DNA of 64,000 nucleotides. Origin: Vibrio sp. RE88 (GTDB lineage Bacteria > Pseudomonadota > Gammaproteobacteria > Enterobacterales > Vibrionaceae). The position numbers were made by a program, and so were the translations under genes. Under the pieces are notes generated by a model. That model had not been told where the DNA came from and ran no database searches. It saw only the letters and a program-made list of their open reading frames with translations. The stretch is from contig NZ_VTYQ01000003.1 in assembly GCF_013113835.1 (NCBI RefSeq), positions 496,001-560,000 on the forward strand, written 5' to 3'. Shown in pieces: positions 54,672-64,000 of this stretch. Every line of letters starts with the position of its first letter. The first letter of the stretch is position 1.

Positions 54672-56132
54672 ATGAAGCGAGAACAATGGGGATCCCGCGC
54701 TGGATTTATTCTAGCTGCAGTCGGATCGGCTATCGGTCTGGGAAACATCTGGCGTTTCCCGTATATGGCCTATGAAAACGGTGGTGGCGCTTTCTTTATA
54801 CCGTACCTTTTTGCCATGATCACCGCAGGCATCCCCTTTATGATCCTAGAGTTCAGCATGGGTCAGAAATACCGTGGTAGCGCACCTCGTACGCTAGCGA
54901 AAATCCATTCTAAGTTTGAATGGCTGGGCTGGTTCCAGGTAGGTGTTGCAGCGGTTATTGCTGTTTACTACGTTGCTGTTATCGGTTGGGCAATTTCCTA
55001 TTTTGGCATGTCTTTCAACCAAAGCTGGGGCACCGACACCAATGCCTTCTTCTTCAGTGACTACCTCGGTTTAGGGGATAACTCACCGACTAACCTAGGG
55101 AGCATTCAGTGGAAAATTGCCATAGCAATGCTGATTGCATGGGGTATTACTTACGCGGCTATTGTCGGTGGTGTCAAAGCAGGGATTGAGCGCGCATCTA
55201 AGATCATGATGCCAATCCTATTTATCATGGTCGTACTGCTGATTGGCCGTATGATTTTCCTTCCAGGTGCTCTGGATGGCGTGAACTACATGTTTGAGCC
55301 TGATTTTAGCAAAATCTGGGATGTGAAAGTTTGGGCAGCCGCGTATGGCCAGATCTTCTTCACTCTGAGTATTGGTTTCGCCATCATGCTGGCTTATTCA
55401 AGCTACTTACCTGAGAAGTCAGACATTACCAACAACGCCTTCATGACGGTTTTGATTAACTGTGGTTTCTCAATCCTAGCCGGCATCATGATCTTCTCTG
55501 TTCTTGGTTACATGGCGCAAGAGCAAGGTAAACCTCTGACTGAAGTCGTATCAGCGGGCGTTGGCTTAGCATTTGTTACACTTCCGGCTGCAATCAACTT
55601 GCTGCCAGCGCCGTACATCCTAGGCCCACTTTTCTTCTTCGCACTAGTTGTTGCAGGCCTCAGCTCACACATTTCCATCATGGAAGCCGTGACGTCTGCT
55701 GTTATCGACAAACTGAAGTGGAGCCGTAAAAAAGCAGCAACCGTTGTGATTGGTGTTGGTGTCGTCGTTTCTATGGCATTTGCAACCAATGGCGGCCTAC
55801 TATTGCTAGATTTGGTCGATCACTTCGCGAACAATGTTGGCATCATGGTGGGTGGCTTTGTCGAGATTCTTCTTATGGCTTGGCTACTGAATAAAGTTGG
55901 CGATGTACGTGAGTACGTCAATGAAATCTCTGACTTTTCTGTCGGTGCTTGGTTCGTGGTTTGTCTACGTTTCATCACTCCGATTATGCTGGCCGTTATT
56001 CTCGCGACCAAACTACAAACCCTATTCACTGAAGGCTACGGTGGCTACGACCTAACACTCGGTTGGGCAATGATTGCCGCTCTATTTGTCATTGGTGTAT
56101 TGATTAACGCAACAAGTCGTAAGGAGGCCTGA
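54672..56132 (+). CDS. Sodium-dependent transporter, NSS (SLC6) family
   Basis: A 486-residue permease with about 12 membrane segments. The opening GFILAAVGSAIGLGNIWRFPY and YENGGGAFFIPY supply the Na-binding and substrate site of the LeuT/SLC6 fold. It probably imports an amino acid with sodium; the substrate is not deducible. It is followed after two bases by a MetS-type small subunit, and both share one ribosome-site-coupled operon. Confidence 0.92.
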   Translation: MKREQWGSRAGFILAAVGSAIGLGNIWRFPYMAYENGGGAFFIPYLFAMITAGIPFMILEFSMGQKYRGSAPRTLAKIHSKFEWLGWFQVGVAAVIAVYYVAVIGWAISYFGMSFNQSWGTDTNAFFFSDYLGLGDNSPTNLGSIQWKIAIAMLIAWGITYAAIVGGVKAGIERASKIMMPILFIMVVLLIGRMIFLPGALDGVNYMFEPDFSKIWDVKVWAAAYGQIFFTLSIGFAIMLAYSSYLPEKSDITNNAFMTVLINCGFSILAGIMIFSVLGYMAQEQGKPLTEVVSAGVGLAFVTLPAAINLLPAPYILGPLFFFALVVAGLSSHISIMEAVTSAVIDKLKWSRKKAATVVIGVGVVVSMAFATNGGLLLLDLVDHFANNVGIMVGGFVEILLMAWLLNKVGDVREYVNEISDFSVGAWFVVCLRFITPIMLAVILATKLQTLFTEGYGGYDLTLGWAMIAALFVIGVLINATSRKEA

Positions 56133-56134
56133 TT

Positions 56135-56236
56135 ATGACAACAGGTGCAATTATTATGATGGTACTGGGCCTTGGAATTACTTGGGGCGGCGCTGCTATC
56201 TGTATCAAACGAGCGATGAATAAACAGCAACAGTAA
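56135..56236 (+). CDS. MetS-type NSS transporter small subunit, 33 residues
   Basis: A single-helix protein (MTTGAIIMMVLGLGITWGGA then a basic tail) with AAGGAGG overlapping the end of the transporter gene. It starts two bases after that stop, the layout of MetPS-type transporters in which the small protein is needed for uptake. A strong terminator follows. Confidence 0.85.
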   Translation: MTTGAIIMMVLGLGITWGGAAICIKRAMNKQQQ

Positions 56237-56256
56237 TCGCTGTTACTGCTTAAGTA

Positions 56257-56287
56257 AAAATGCCGACACTGAGTGTCGGCATTTTTT
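56257..56287. terminator. Bidirectional terminator after the NSS transporter operon
   Basis: AAAATGCCGACAC and GTGTCGGCATTTT form a 13-bp stem flanked by T/A runs, serving the genes on both sides. Confidence 0.92.
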
Positions 56288-56299
56288 GATTGGTCAGAG

Positions 56300-56725
56300 C
56301 TAAAATGTGTACTTAACGCCGAGCACTCCACCAATCTGAAGTTCTGGGCCGCTATACATGTCTAACTCTGGTTGAATTTGACCATACATATTCCAGCCCT
56401 CGCTGAGGTTCCAGTTCAGGCCAAGAGGAACACGCGCTCCAAACTCTTTATGCTCCCACTCACTCCATGCACCTGCACCAACATACCAAGTAACAGGCAC
56501 ATCCTTATCAAACTCTCCCCGGGCAAATATGTAGTCAAATGCAGCGCCATCATTACCTACTGTAAATCGGTACTGCTCATCCAATTCAATGACTGCACTT
56601 AAATCTTGGTCAACCGCCATTCCAACGGAAAGATCCATAGGTTCTGAGCCTTGTGCAATGACGCTCGCACTCCCCGCCACAGCCGCAATACCTAATAAAT
56701 TTTTAGCCAGTGTACTACTCTTCAT
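56300..56725 (-). CDS. Small outer-membrane-type protein, unknown family
   Basis: About 141 residues with a signal peptide (ending SVIA). The mature part is made of alternating strands with Gly and aromatic residues (VTWYVGAGAWSEWEHKEF, GWNMYGQIQPELDM) and ends VKYTF, the outer-membrane insertion signal. It is short for a full barrel. The ATG at 56725 was chosen over a GTG three bases earlier. Function unknown. Confidence 0.7.
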   Translation of the reverse strand: MKSSTLAKNLLGIAAVAGSASVIAQGSEPMDLSVGMAVDQDLSAVIELDEQYRFTVGNDGAAFDYIFARGEFDKDVPVTWYVGAGAWSEWEHKEFGARVPLGLNWNLSEGWNMYGQIQPELDMYSGPELQIGGVLGVKYTF

Positions 56726-56910
56726 CACTTTGCTCTTAATTCAAATAAAACAGTGTGCAATTCTCCAGTTGCGCGGAAAAAGGATGTCATAGGGAGGTAA
56801 GGAGGTCGTTAGAAATCAACGTGTTTTATTGTTTCAATTATGCAAGGAAGCTAAGCCTGACACATGTTCGCAAAATTGGTTGCCAGAGAGCGATGTTCCA
56901 ATAAAGCAAA

Positions 56911-56931
56911 AAGGAGGCCTCAGGCCTCCTT
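56911..56931 (-). terminator. Terminator of ptsG
   Basis: AAGGAGGCCT pairs with AGGCCTCCTT across one base, followed by TTTTTGC on the minus strand. Confidence 0.88.
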
Positions 56932-56956
56932 TATCAGTTAAATGGGTATGTGAGTA

Positions 56957-58387
56957 TTAACCGTGATTGCGGATCCACTCATCCATTTCAGTTTTCAGGT
57001 TGTCAGACTTAGTACCGAAGATAGCCTGCACACCACCTGCTACAACCACTACGCCAGCCGCGCCTAGTTGTTTCAGTTTGTCTTGGTCAACAGCTTCTGT
57101 ATCCGCTACAGCGACACGTAGACGAGTGATACATGCGTCTAGACCAGTGATGTTTGCTTTGCCACCGAATGCGGCAACAAGCTCACCTGCCATATCTGAA
57201 CCAGATGTTGCAACTGCTTCTTCAGATTCATCTTCACGACCTGGAGTTTTAAGGTCCATCGCTTTGATAACAGTGCGGAATACTACGTAGTATATTACTG
57301 CGTAAACTAGACCAACACCTACCATCAGACCGATTTTCTGTGCGTTACCAGACAGTACGATGAAGTCAATCAAACCGTGTGAAAACGAAGTACCGTGTAC
57401 AAAGCCTAGTGTGTTTGCAACAACGTATGCAGAGCCAGCTAGTAGAGCGTGGATGCCGTACAGTACAGGAGCAACGAATAGGAATGAGAATTCGATAGGC
57501 TCAGTGATACCTGTCAGGAACGAAGTCAATGCAGCAGAAGCCATTATACCCATTACCTTCGCGCGATTCTCTGGTTTAGCAGAGTGAGCGATAGCAATAG
57601 CAGCCGCTGGTAGACCGAACATCTTAAACATGTAACCGCCCGCTAGCTGACCAAAGCCATTACCAGCAGCACGAGATGCTTCATCAGCAACAAGGTAACA
57701 AGTTAGAACGCCGTTTTGAGTTTCGCCAGCAGCATTCACACAAGTACCAGCTTCGAAGAAGAATGGTACGTTCCAAACGTGGTGCAAACCGAACGGGATT
57801 AGAGAACGCTCAACGATACCGTAGATACCGAATGCTACTTGTGGGTTCTGGTGCGCAGCCCAATCAGAGAAAGAAGCGATAGCGCCACCAATTGGAGGCC
57901 ATACTACTGATAGAACAATACCCAGTGCGATGGCAGCAAAACCAGTGATGATAGGCACTGCACGTTTACCCGCGAAGAAGCCTAAGTATTCTGGAAGTTG
58001 AATCTTGAAGAAGCGGTTGAATGCCCATGCAGCAACACCACCAACAAGAATACCGCCTAGAACACCAGTGTCGATTTTCTCAACGCCCATAACACCAGCC
58101 ATAACACCAAGCGTTGCTGTCATGATGCCGTAGCCAACGATTGCAGCCAGGCCTGCCACACCATCGTTGTTAGTAAAGCCAAGTGCAACACCTACTGCGA
58201 ACAGTAGTGCCATTTGACCAAATACTGAGCCACCCGCTTGTTCCATTAAGTTGGAAACAATTTCCGGAATGAAGCTCAGGTCGGCAGCACCCACCCCGAG
58301 TAGAATACCTGCAACAGGTAAAACCGATACTGGTAGCATCAGAGCTTTACCCACTTTTTGCAGGTTAGCAAAAAGATTCTTAAACAT
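56957..58387 (-). CDS. ptsG: Glucose PTS permease IICB
   Basis: A 476-residue permease. The IIC domain (about 1-390) starts [20 protein letters not shown] and contains [14 protein letters not shown] and [16 protein letters not shown]. The IIB domain carries the phospho-Cys in [12 protein letters not shown]. It imports glucose as glucose-6-phosphate with a separate IIA. GTA/CCA-rich codon choice suggests strong expression. A CAGGAG site precedes the ATG. Mlc, encoded in the same window, is its expected repressor. Confidence 0.95.
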   Translation of the reverse strand: MFKNLFANLQKVGKALMLPVSVLPVAGILLGVGAADLSFIPEIVSNLMEQAGGSVFGQMALLFAVGVALGFTNNDGVAGLAAIVGYGIMTATLGVMAGVMGVEKIDTGVLGGILVGGVAAWAFNRFFKIQLPEYLGFFAGKRAVPIITGFAAIALGIVLSVVWPPIGGAIASFSDWAAHQNPQVAFGIYGIVERSLIPFGLHHVWNVPFFFEAGTCVNAAGETQNGVLTCYLVADEASRAAGNGFGQLAGGYMFKMFGLPAAAIAIAHSAKPENRAKVMGIMASAALTSFLTGITEPIEFSFLFVAPVLYGIHALLAGSAYVVANTLGFVHGTSFSHGLIDFIVLSGNAQKIGLMVGVGLVYAVIYYVVFRTVIKAMDLKTPGREDESEEAVATSGSDMAGELVAAFGGKANITGLDACITRLRVAVADTEAVDQDKLKQLGAAGVVVVAGGVQAIFGTKSDNLKTEMDEWIRNHG

Positions 58388-58790
58388 GTTTATGCTCCTG
58401 AAAAGTTATAAGAATTATTGGGCTCTAACGGCACACCCCCGTAGCCTTAAATGTTAGCACCCAGAGAAAATGTAACCACGTCTAGCAGTATATTTTCCGG
58501 CTCTAAATATATATTGATGGTGAACAAACTTTCTAGCTGGTTACGGAATTTAGTTTCAAACTAATAGATAGATCACAATCCAAAACTGGTAAATAGAGGT
58601 CAGATTTACAACGTATCTAATTGATATTTATTAAATTATTATTAATACCGATTAATTTTGATGGGTAAATAAAATAAACCCAATTGTTATTTTATGTAAC
58701 AAAATTACAATTTGATACTTTCAGCCTCCCACCTTCAACATATTTAGTAAACAAGGCGTTTTGTATCACCGAGAGTGATTTCAGGCACAA
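58388..58790. promoter_or_regulatory. ptsG upstream region with palindromes
   Basis: About 400 bases of AT-rich DNA. Two symmetrical elements stand out: TTAGTTT-C-AAACTAA (58550-58564) and TTGTTA-N7-TAACAA (58684-58702). The first could be a repressor site, for example for Mlc, though its spacing is one base shorter than the palindrome by mlc. No gene is seen. Confidence 0.4.
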
Positions 58791-58814
58791 AAAAAGGAGC
58801 TTCCGCTCCTTTTT
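58791..58814 (-). terminator. Terminator of the tatD-fabF block
   Basis: AAAAAGGAGC pairs with GCTCCTTTTT across TTCC, with A/T runs on both sides, just after the tatD stop. Confidence 0.88.
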
Positions 58815-58831
58815 TACTCAAAACTCTTTTT

Positions 58832-59599
58832 CTATCTCAAAAAAAGATTTCGAAAGTTTTCACTGGTTTTTAACCCGACTTCGCTCAGTGACGTATTTTT
58901 TAACTGGGCAATATAGGAAGCAACTTCAACCACGTAAGCAGGCTGATTCTGTTTCCCTCTGTGTGGCACAGGAGCAAGGTACGGTGAGTCAGTTTCAATC
59001 AATAATCTCTCAAGCGGTAGTGCTTTAACCACTTCTTTGAGTTCAGTAGCCTGCCTAAAAGTGACAATCCCGGAGATAGATATATAAAAGCCAAGATCCA
59101 TCGCCGCTTCTGCGAAAGCAAGATCTTCAGTGAAACAGTGAATTACACCACCGCATTTATCGGCCTGACCTCGACGTAAAATATCCAATGTATCTTGTCG
59201 GGCATTTCGTGTGTGGATGATCAAAGGTTTATTCAACTTAACCGCTAATTCAACTTGCTGTTGGAATCGCAACTTTTGTAACTCAGCAGTTTCAGGCTGA
59301 TAGTGGTAATCCAGCCCCGTTTCACCTATCGCAACAACTCTGGGATGCGAGGCATATTCATGTAATCGATCTAAGGCAAACTCACTCTCAACATCCAGCG
59401 GGTGAACACCGCATGAAGCAAATATGTTGTCGAAGGGTTCGATCATCTCCATCATTCCGGGGAAAGAATCCAACGTAACGCCAACGGACAGAAGCTCAGA
59501 AACATTAGCAGCCTGAGCTTTGGCAACCACATCTTCAATACCAGAATGGAGATCCTGATAATCCAATTTGTCTAAGTGACAATGAGAGTCTACAAACAT
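58832..59599 (-). CDS. ycfH: TatD family metal-dependent hydrolase (YcfH type)
   Basis: A 255-residue amidohydrolase-fold nuclease. It opens MFVDSHCHLDKLDY (metal-binding HxH), has AIGETGLDYHY, LIIHTRNA, GVIHCFTED and ends with LIETDSPYLAP. TatD-type enzymes act as DNases or D-aminoacyl hydrolases. It overlaps holB by 10 bases. In E. coli ycfH follows holB in the same order. Confidence 0.92.
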   Translation of the reverse strand: MFVDSHCHLDKLDYQDLHSGIEDVVAKAQAANVSELLSVGVTLDSFPGMMEMIEPFDNIFASCGVHPLDVESEFALDRLHEYASHPRVVAIGETGLDYHYQPETAELQKLRFQQQVELAVKLNKPLIIHTRNARQDTLDILRRGQADKCGGVIHCFTEDLAFAEAAMDLGFYISISGIVTFRQATELKEVVKALPLERLLIETDSPYLAPVPHRGKQNQPAYVVEVASYIAQLKNTSLSEVGLKTSENFRNLFLR

Positions 59600-60552
59600 G
59601 ATTCCTCATTAAATTTAAATAGCCAATCTAAGATGAGCAGTTCGCTGTTCAACCCTGTATGCTCTCGTAACTGTTCAAGCAACTGACTTAGGTTTGCTGT
59701 CTGGGTATAGAGCAGTTGATAACCAAGATTGGCCGACAAAACATTTGAGCCTGGCGTGAAATAAGGCATCTGAACACCAAAGTGAATCTTTTGAGCGTCT
59801 GTCAGCAAGTACCATATCCATTGTAGATACTCAGAGGGTGAAGTCGCTAGTTCTTTTGCTAACTTAACGCTATCGCCTCTCAACTGAGCCACTTCAAGAA
59901 ATTGCTCTTCAACCTGCTGATATTTTTCAATTTGCCCCTGATCAACAAACGCTTGAGTTTTCAGTGGCGCATTGCCATTGATATGCGCGGCAAAAGCAGG
60001 GATTGTCGAAGTAACTTGCTCATTTAGCCATTGAGCAAGCAAATCTGAGCTTGGTGTCACGACATGCCAATGTTGGCAACGGCTGGTAATCGTGGGTAAA
60101 AGCTGGTGTGCTTTATGACTTACCAGTAAAAACATACAACTGCTAGAGGGCTCTTCGAGTGTTTTCAACAACGCGTTGGCAGCGGAGTCATTCATCGCTT
60201 CAGCCGGCTCGATGACAAACAACCGACGTCCAGATAGTTGCGATGACTCCTGCGCTAGGCGGTTGCACTGACGAATTTGCTCAACCGTAATGGCTTTGCC
60301 TTCTTTCTCTGGCTTCACCAGGTGATAATCAGGATGGTTATGCGACTGCATTAGCTGGCAGCTGTGGCAAAAGCCGCAAGCTTCACTGGCATAATTACTA
60401 CACATGACAGCGCCACTAAGTCGCTCTACCAGCTGCTCAGCGCCCAGTCCTTCTTCCGCTGTCAATAGCGCTGCATTGGAAAACCTATCTGATTCCAGAC
60501 TTGTCTGCCATTCGCGCCAAATATCAGTTAACCAAGGGTAGGTAGAATTCAT
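59590..60552 (-). CDS. holB: DNA polymerase III subunit delta'
   Basis: About 320 residues, an AAA+ clamp-loader subunit. The four-cysteine Zn finger is CSNYASEACGFCHSC, and sensor motif SRCQHWH follows LLKTLEEPSSS. It lacks a functional P-loop, as is normal for delta'. The ATG at 60552 was preferred; a TTG at 60570 would overlap tmk. The gene starts five bases after the tmk stop. Confidence 0.93.
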   Translation of the reverse strand: MNSTYPWLTDIWREWQTSLESDRFSNAALLTAEEGLGAEQLVERLSGAVMCSNYASEACGFCHSCQLMQSHNHPDYHLVKPEKEGKAITVEQIRQCNRLAQESSQLSGRRLFVIEPAEAMNDSAANALLKTLEEPSSSCMFLLVSHKAHQLLPTITSRCQHWHVVTPSSDLLAQWLNEQVTSTIPAFAAHINGNAPLKTQAFVDQGQIEKYQQVEEQFLEVAQLRGDSVKLAKELATSPSEYLQWIWYLLTDAQKIHFGVQMPYFTPGSNVLSANLGYQLLYTQTANLSQLLEQLREHTGLNSELLILDWLFKFNEESCL

Positions 60553-60557
60553 GGTTA

Positions 60558-61184
60558 TTATTCCAACCAACTGCGCAATGCTTGCTTGATATCTTGAGCA
60601 ACTAATTCGATCGTCTGCTCAGCATTAATCACTACAACGCTCGAATCACATTGAGCCAGTTCCAAGTAACGCGCTCTGGTACGGTCAAAAAAGCTCATAT
60701 CCATTTTCTCAATTCGATCCAGCTCGCCTCGGCCTCTCGCACGCTCAAGACCGATGCGTGGGTCAAGATCTAGGTAGATGGTCAAATCTGGTTTAAAGTC
60801 GCCCAGCGTTGTCTGCTTAAGTGCTGTCATAGTGTGTTTGGAGATTTGACGACCGCCTCCCTGATAAGCCTGAGAAGACATATCATGTCGATCTCCCACC
60901 ACCCAAGTACCGCTGTCTAAGGCTGGCTTAATCACATTTTCAACCAGCTGCACCCGCGCTGCATACATAAGGAGTAATTCGGTCATGTCTTGCAACTCTT
61001 CCCCTTCGTGGTCTTGTTTGACCAAAGTTCTGAGTTGCTCGGCTAACGCCGTTCCGCCCGGCTCACGAGTATTCTTTATCTGCTCAATACCAGCCTGTTT
61101 AAGAGTATCAAGCACCGCATTAATTGCAGTGCTTTTCCCTGCCCCTTCCAGGCCTTCAATTACGATAAATTTCGCTTGTGTCAT
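60558..61184 (-). CDS. tmk: Thymidylate kinase
   Basis: A 208-residue kinase that phosphorylates dTMP to dTDP. The P-loop is [13 protein letters not shown], the substrate site is [14 protein letters not shown], and the DR(H/Y) motif is [16 protein letters not shown]. Its start overlaps the end of mltG by four bases. Confidence 0.97.
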   Translation of the reverse strand: MTQAKFIVIEGLEGAGKSTAINAVLDTLKQAGIEQIKNTREPGGTALAEQLRTLVKQDHEGEELQDMTELLLMYAARVQLVENVIKPALDSGTWVVGDRHDMSSQAYQGGGRQISKHTMTALKQTTLGDFKPDLTIYLDLDPRIGLERARGRGELDRIEKMDMSFFDRTRARYLELAQCDSSVVVINAEQTIELVAQDIKQALRSWLE

Positions 61185-62197
61185 TTGTTACTTCTTAGTT
61201 GTCTTAGATAAGCGCGTACTGCGCGATTGTGTTCACTCAGCGTTTTAGAAAAAACGTGCCCGCCTGTTCCGCTGGCCACAAAATACAAGTAGTTGCTGTC
61301 TTCTGGGTTTGTCGCGGCGGCAATGGACGCCTCGCCCGGCATCGCAATCGGTGTTGGTGGTAAACCAAAAATCGTATACGTATTATATGGGGTTGGAGTA
61401 CGTAAATCTTTCTTACGTATGTTGCCGTCGTATTTATCTCCCATCCCATAAATAACCGTAGGGTCAGTCTGTAGACGCATACGCTTATTAAGGCGGTTTA
61501 CAAACACCCCTGCAACACGCTCACGCTCTGCACCAACAGCGGTCTCCTTTTCGATAATAGAAGCAAGGATCAACGCATCGTAAGGCGTCTTCAGTGGCAA
61601 GTTCTCTTGCCTTTGCTGCCAATGCTTATCAAGAATTTGTTGCAATTTATCTGCGGCGCGCTTGATGATATCGAGATCAGAGGTACCAAACGTGTAGTGG
61701 TAAGTCTCAGCTAACAATAGCCCTTCAAGTTTGGATTTATCAATACCAATTTGTTGTGCGATCTCTGCTTCACTGAGCCCAGATGTTTTGTGCTCAAGAT
61801 AAGGGGCTTGCTCTAATGCTGCTCGCCATTCGGCAAATGTTGAACCTTCAACAAAGGTAATTGAAAATTGATGCTCTTTACCAGTTTTGAACAATTCTAG
61901 CGCTTGAGTGAGGTTAATGCCGGGAGTGAGAAGGTATGTCCCTGCTTTCACCTGTGTCAGCTCTGGGTAGAATCGTCGCACGAGTCTTGCTACATCACTG
62001 GAACCAATCAATTCATCGTTCGTCAAATCAGCCAGTAAACGGTTGAAACTCATCCCCGTCTCAATCGTATAAATTTGTTCTTCTTGTAGCTTTAATGGCT
62101 GAGTCACATACTCATCGACTTGTTTAGTGACATACATAAATCCTGCACCAGCAATCAGTAATACAAGTGCCAGAAAAAAGGTGATTTTCTTAATCAC
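61181..62197 (-). CDS. mltG: Endolytic murein transglycosylase
   Basis: A 338-residue inner-membrane protein with an N-terminal anchor (about 5-24). The catalytic Glu is in [15 protein letters not shown], preceding [21 protein letters not shown]. It cuts nascent peptidoglycan glycan chains. It overlaps pabC and tmk by four bases each, so the block is translationally coupled. Confidence 0.95.
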   Translation of the reverse strand: MIKKITFFLALVLLIAGAGFMYVTKQVDEYVTQPLKLQEEQIYTIETGMSFNRLLADLTNDELIGSSDVARLVRRFYPELTQVKAGTYLLTPGINLTQALELFKTGKEHQFSITFVEGSTFAEWRAALEQAPYLEHKTSGLSEAEIAQQIGIDKSKLEGLLLAETYHYTFGTSDLDIIKRAADKLQQILDKHWQQRQENLPLKTPYDALILASIIEKETAVGAERERVAGVFVNRLNKRMRLQTDPTVIYGMGDKYDGNIRKKDLRTPTPYNTYTIFGLPPTPIAMPGEASIAAATNPEDSNYLYFVASGTGGHVFSKTLSEHNRAVRAYLRQLRSNK

Positions 62198-62997
62198 GGG
62201 TTAACTATCTCCTGAATTTTTTTTGTTATTGTTCCTATTGAAAAGGTCTGTGTGCCAATGCTTTTCACTGGAGCGACACCAAGGATCGAGTTTGAGATAA
62301 AAACCTCTTCGGCATCACTTAGTTCTTCAAACGTATAGTGCCCGATAGACAATGTGCACCCACAGTTCGATAAACGTTCGGCAATAACGCGGCGCATAAC
62401 ACCTGCAACACCCGCATTCGTCAGATCGGGGGTGTAGATGACACCCTGTTTTACCCAGTAAACATTCGCCATTGTTGTCTCAATCACATGGCCGTTCACA
62501 TCTAATGCGATCCCATCAGGGAAGCCTTGTTGATCCATTTCCGCCTTGAGCAAAACTTGCTCAAGGCGATTATTGTGCTTATGACCTGCGAGTAAAGGAT
62601 TCACCCCTAGCCTCTTATGACACACGCCTAAACAAATACCATCCGTTAGCCATTGTTCATAATGAGCCGGATAGTTAAAGGCGCTAATAGTAACATTTGG
62701 TAAGGTCACTTGAGTAGGGCTATATCCACGCCCTCCCTCTCCTCGGCTAATATGTAATTTCAGCCCTGAATGAGTAGACTCTATACACGCTTTTTCTAAC
62801 CAATCCTTAACCTCTCGCCAGTTTGGAGGAGTTATGTCGAGTAAGTTGAGGCAGGATTGCATCCGCTCTTGATGTTTATCCCAGTGTTGGATGTGACCTT
62901 TGATAACCAGCATGGTGGTAAAACAGCCGTCACCATATTGAAATGAGCGATCAGAAAGGGAAATTGAGTCTGTGGTGTGTCCATTTACCAAATACAT
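62194..62997 (-). CDS. pabC: Aminodeoxychorismate lyase
   Basis: About 267 residues, a fold-type IV PLP enzyme that releases pyruvate from aminodeoxychorismate to give p-aminobenzoate for folate. FQYGDGCFTTM, the lysine in AGHKHNNRLEQVLLK and ALDVNGHVIETTMANVYWV are typical. The ATG at 62997 has GGAT upstream; the ATG at 63012 has no ribosome site. Confidence 0.94.
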   Translation of the reverse strand: MYLVNGHTTDSISLSDRSFQYGDGCFTTMLVIKGHIQHWDKHQERMQSCLNLLDITPPNWREVKDWLEKACIESTHSGLKLHISRGEGGRGYSPTQVTLPNVTISAFNYPAHYEQWLTDGICLGVCHKRLGVNPLLAGHKHNNRLEQVLLKAEMDQQGFPDGIALDVNGHVIETTMANVYWVKQGVIYTPDLTNAGVAGVMRRVIAERLSNCGCTLSIGHYTFEELSDAEEVFISNSILGVAPVKSIGTQTFSIGTITKKIQEIVNP

Positions 62998-63020
62998 AAT
63001 TGATATCCACATAAAAGAAA

Positions 63021-63048
63021 ACGGCTTAATGCCAAAGCATTAAGCCGT
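63021..63048 (-). terminator. Terminator between fabF and pabC
   Basis: ACGGCTTAATGC pairs with GCATTAAGCCGT across a four-base loop and is followed by TTTTC on the minus strand. It sits just after fabF, so pabC may have its own promoter or depend on readthrough. Confidence 0.88.
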
Positions 63049-63074
63049 TTTATCACAAATTGGATTGTGACTCT

Positions 63075-64000
63075 TTAGATCTTTTTGAAAACCAAAGAAC
63101 CGTTAGTACCACCAAAACCAAACGAGTTACAGATAGCGTATTCTGAATCGATAGATTTCGCCGTATGTGGCACTAGGTCGATATCTTCAAGGCCTTCTTC
63201 ACGGTTGTCTAGGTTAATCGTAGGTGGAACCATTTGATCAACCAATGACATGATAGTCACGATCGCTTCAACAGAACCAGCAGCACCAAGGAGGTGACCC
63301 GTCATAGACTTAGTTGAAGACACTTTCACTTGCTTAGTGCCTTCTTCACCCAAAGCACGACGAATACCTTTCACTTCAGCCACATCACCAGCCGGAGTAG
63401 ACGTGCCATGCGCATTCACATAGCCGACTTGTGTACCCGTGATACCTGCATCACGCATTGCTGCTTCCATCGCCAACGCACCACCTGAGCCATCTTCGCT
63501 AGGTGAAGTCATATGGAAAGCATCTCCCGACATACCAAAGCCAACAAGCTCTGCGTAGATCTTAGCGCCACGTGCTTTCGCATGTTCATATTCTTCTAGA
63601 ACAATGATACCTGCACCATCACCAAGAACAAAACCATCACGATCTTTGTCCCATGGGCGAGACGCTTTTTGAGGCTCGTCATTACGAGTTGACAGCGCTT
63701 TAGCTGCACCAAAGCCAGCCATGCCCAGAGGAGTTGAAGCTTTTTCAGCACCACCGGCAACCATAGCTTCTGCATCACCGTAAGCAATCATACGAGCAGC
63801 ATGGCCGATGTTATGTAGACCCGTTGTACACGCCGTCGAAATCGCGATATTTGGACCACGAAGACCACGCATAATAGATAAGTTACCTGCAACCATGTTT
63901 ACGATGGTTGATGGTACGAAGAAAGGGCTGACTTTGCGTGGGCCTTTTTCAACAAGCGCAGTATGACCCGCTTCAATAAGGTCTAGGCCACCAATACCTG
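63075..64000 (-). CDS. fabF: 3-Oxoacyl-ACP synthase II, 5' end cut by window edge
   Basis: The 3' part of a condensing enzyme; the visible 308 codons start within [19 protein letters not shown] and run to the stop. The catalytic triad is present: Cys in [15 protein letters not shown], His in [12 protein letters not shown] and His in [16 protein letters not shown]. FabF extends fatty acids and converts palmitoleate to cis-vaccenate precursors. The N-terminal third lies beyond the right edge. Confidence 0.95.
   Translation of the reverse strand, partial: GIGGLDLIEAGHTALVEKGPRKVSPFFVPSTIVNMVAGNLSIMRGLRGPNIAISTACTTGLHNIGHAARMIAYGDAEAMVAGGAEKASTPLGMAGFGAAKALSTRNDEPQKASRPWDKDRDGFVLGDGAGIIVLEEYEHAKARGAKIYAELVGFGMSGDAFHMTSPSEDGSGGALAMEAAMRDAGITGTQVGYVNAHGTSTPAGDVAEVKGIRRALGEEGTKQVKVSSTKSMTGHLLGAAGSVEAIVTIMSLVDQMVPPTINLDNREEGLEDIDLVPHTAKSIDSEYAICNSFGFGGTNGSLVFKKI

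Noticed and set aside
1..64000. CRISPR arrays, rRNA or tRNA genes
   Set aside because: No regularly spaced repeats and no cloverleaf or rRNA signature were seen on reading both strands.

Overview
The window looks like part of the main chromosome of a marine Vibrio (Vibrionaceae, Gammaproteobacteria). This rests on gene order and protein likeness read by eye; no database search was possible. The clearest markers are the blocks menF-D-H-B-C-E, cheV-mlc-pykA, ptsG-tatD-holB-tmk-mltG-pabC-fabF, a Vibrio-type alkyltransferase-like gene beside ybaY and tesB, a GH18 chitinase, rhombosortase, and an adenine riboswitch in front of add. No tRNA, rRNA, insertion sequence, integrase or CRISPR array was seen.

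Left part (1-20.2 kb). The left edge holds a type VI secretion cargo module: a long DUF4150 (PAAR-like) protein cut by the window edge and a small VgrG-tail-like partner. Next come 4.5S RNA (ffs), a periplasmic-sensor diguanylate cyclase, a membrane protein, atl, ybaY, tesB, a chromosomal class A (CARB-like) beta-lactamase, a YHYH lipoprotein, decR with a divergent cysteine-metabolising PLP enzyme, a DUF1244 protein, a Tim44-like protein, a TetR regulator with an MFS-PlsC fusion and a YeiH transporter that share a putative operator, and a LysR regulator divergent from an N-acetylglucosamine-type PTS permease.

Centre (20.3-40.6 kb). The menaquinone cluster menFDHBCE is followed by alaA and a diverged yfbR. 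An AT-rich accessory cassette then encodes a frameshifted ATP-grasp ligase and a DMT-type transporter. A large secreted chitinase, the dGTPase gene dgt, riboswitch-controlled adenine deaminase, tapT, rhombosortase rrtA and rhlE follow.

Right part (40.6-64 kb). sohB and yciK precede an SOS mutasome operon imuA-imuB-dnaE2 with an excellent LexA box. After cheV comes a sugar-control region: mlc, pykA and ptsG, with CRP-like and Mlc-like palindromes. Also here are a YnhF microprotein with a patatin lipase, two small outer-membrane-type proteins, and a sodium-dependent NSS transporter with its 33-residue small subunit. The window ends in the conserved tatD-holB-tmk-mltG-pabC-fabF block, fabF being cut by the right edge.

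The accessory parts most worth attention are the T6SS cargo module, the AT-rich ATP-grasp/exporter cassette beside a yfbR with an altered HD motif, and several microproteins (57, 31, 30 and 33 residues). Where the longest reading frame began with a weak codon, starts were moved to the codon with the better Shine-Dalgarno sequence; each case is explained.
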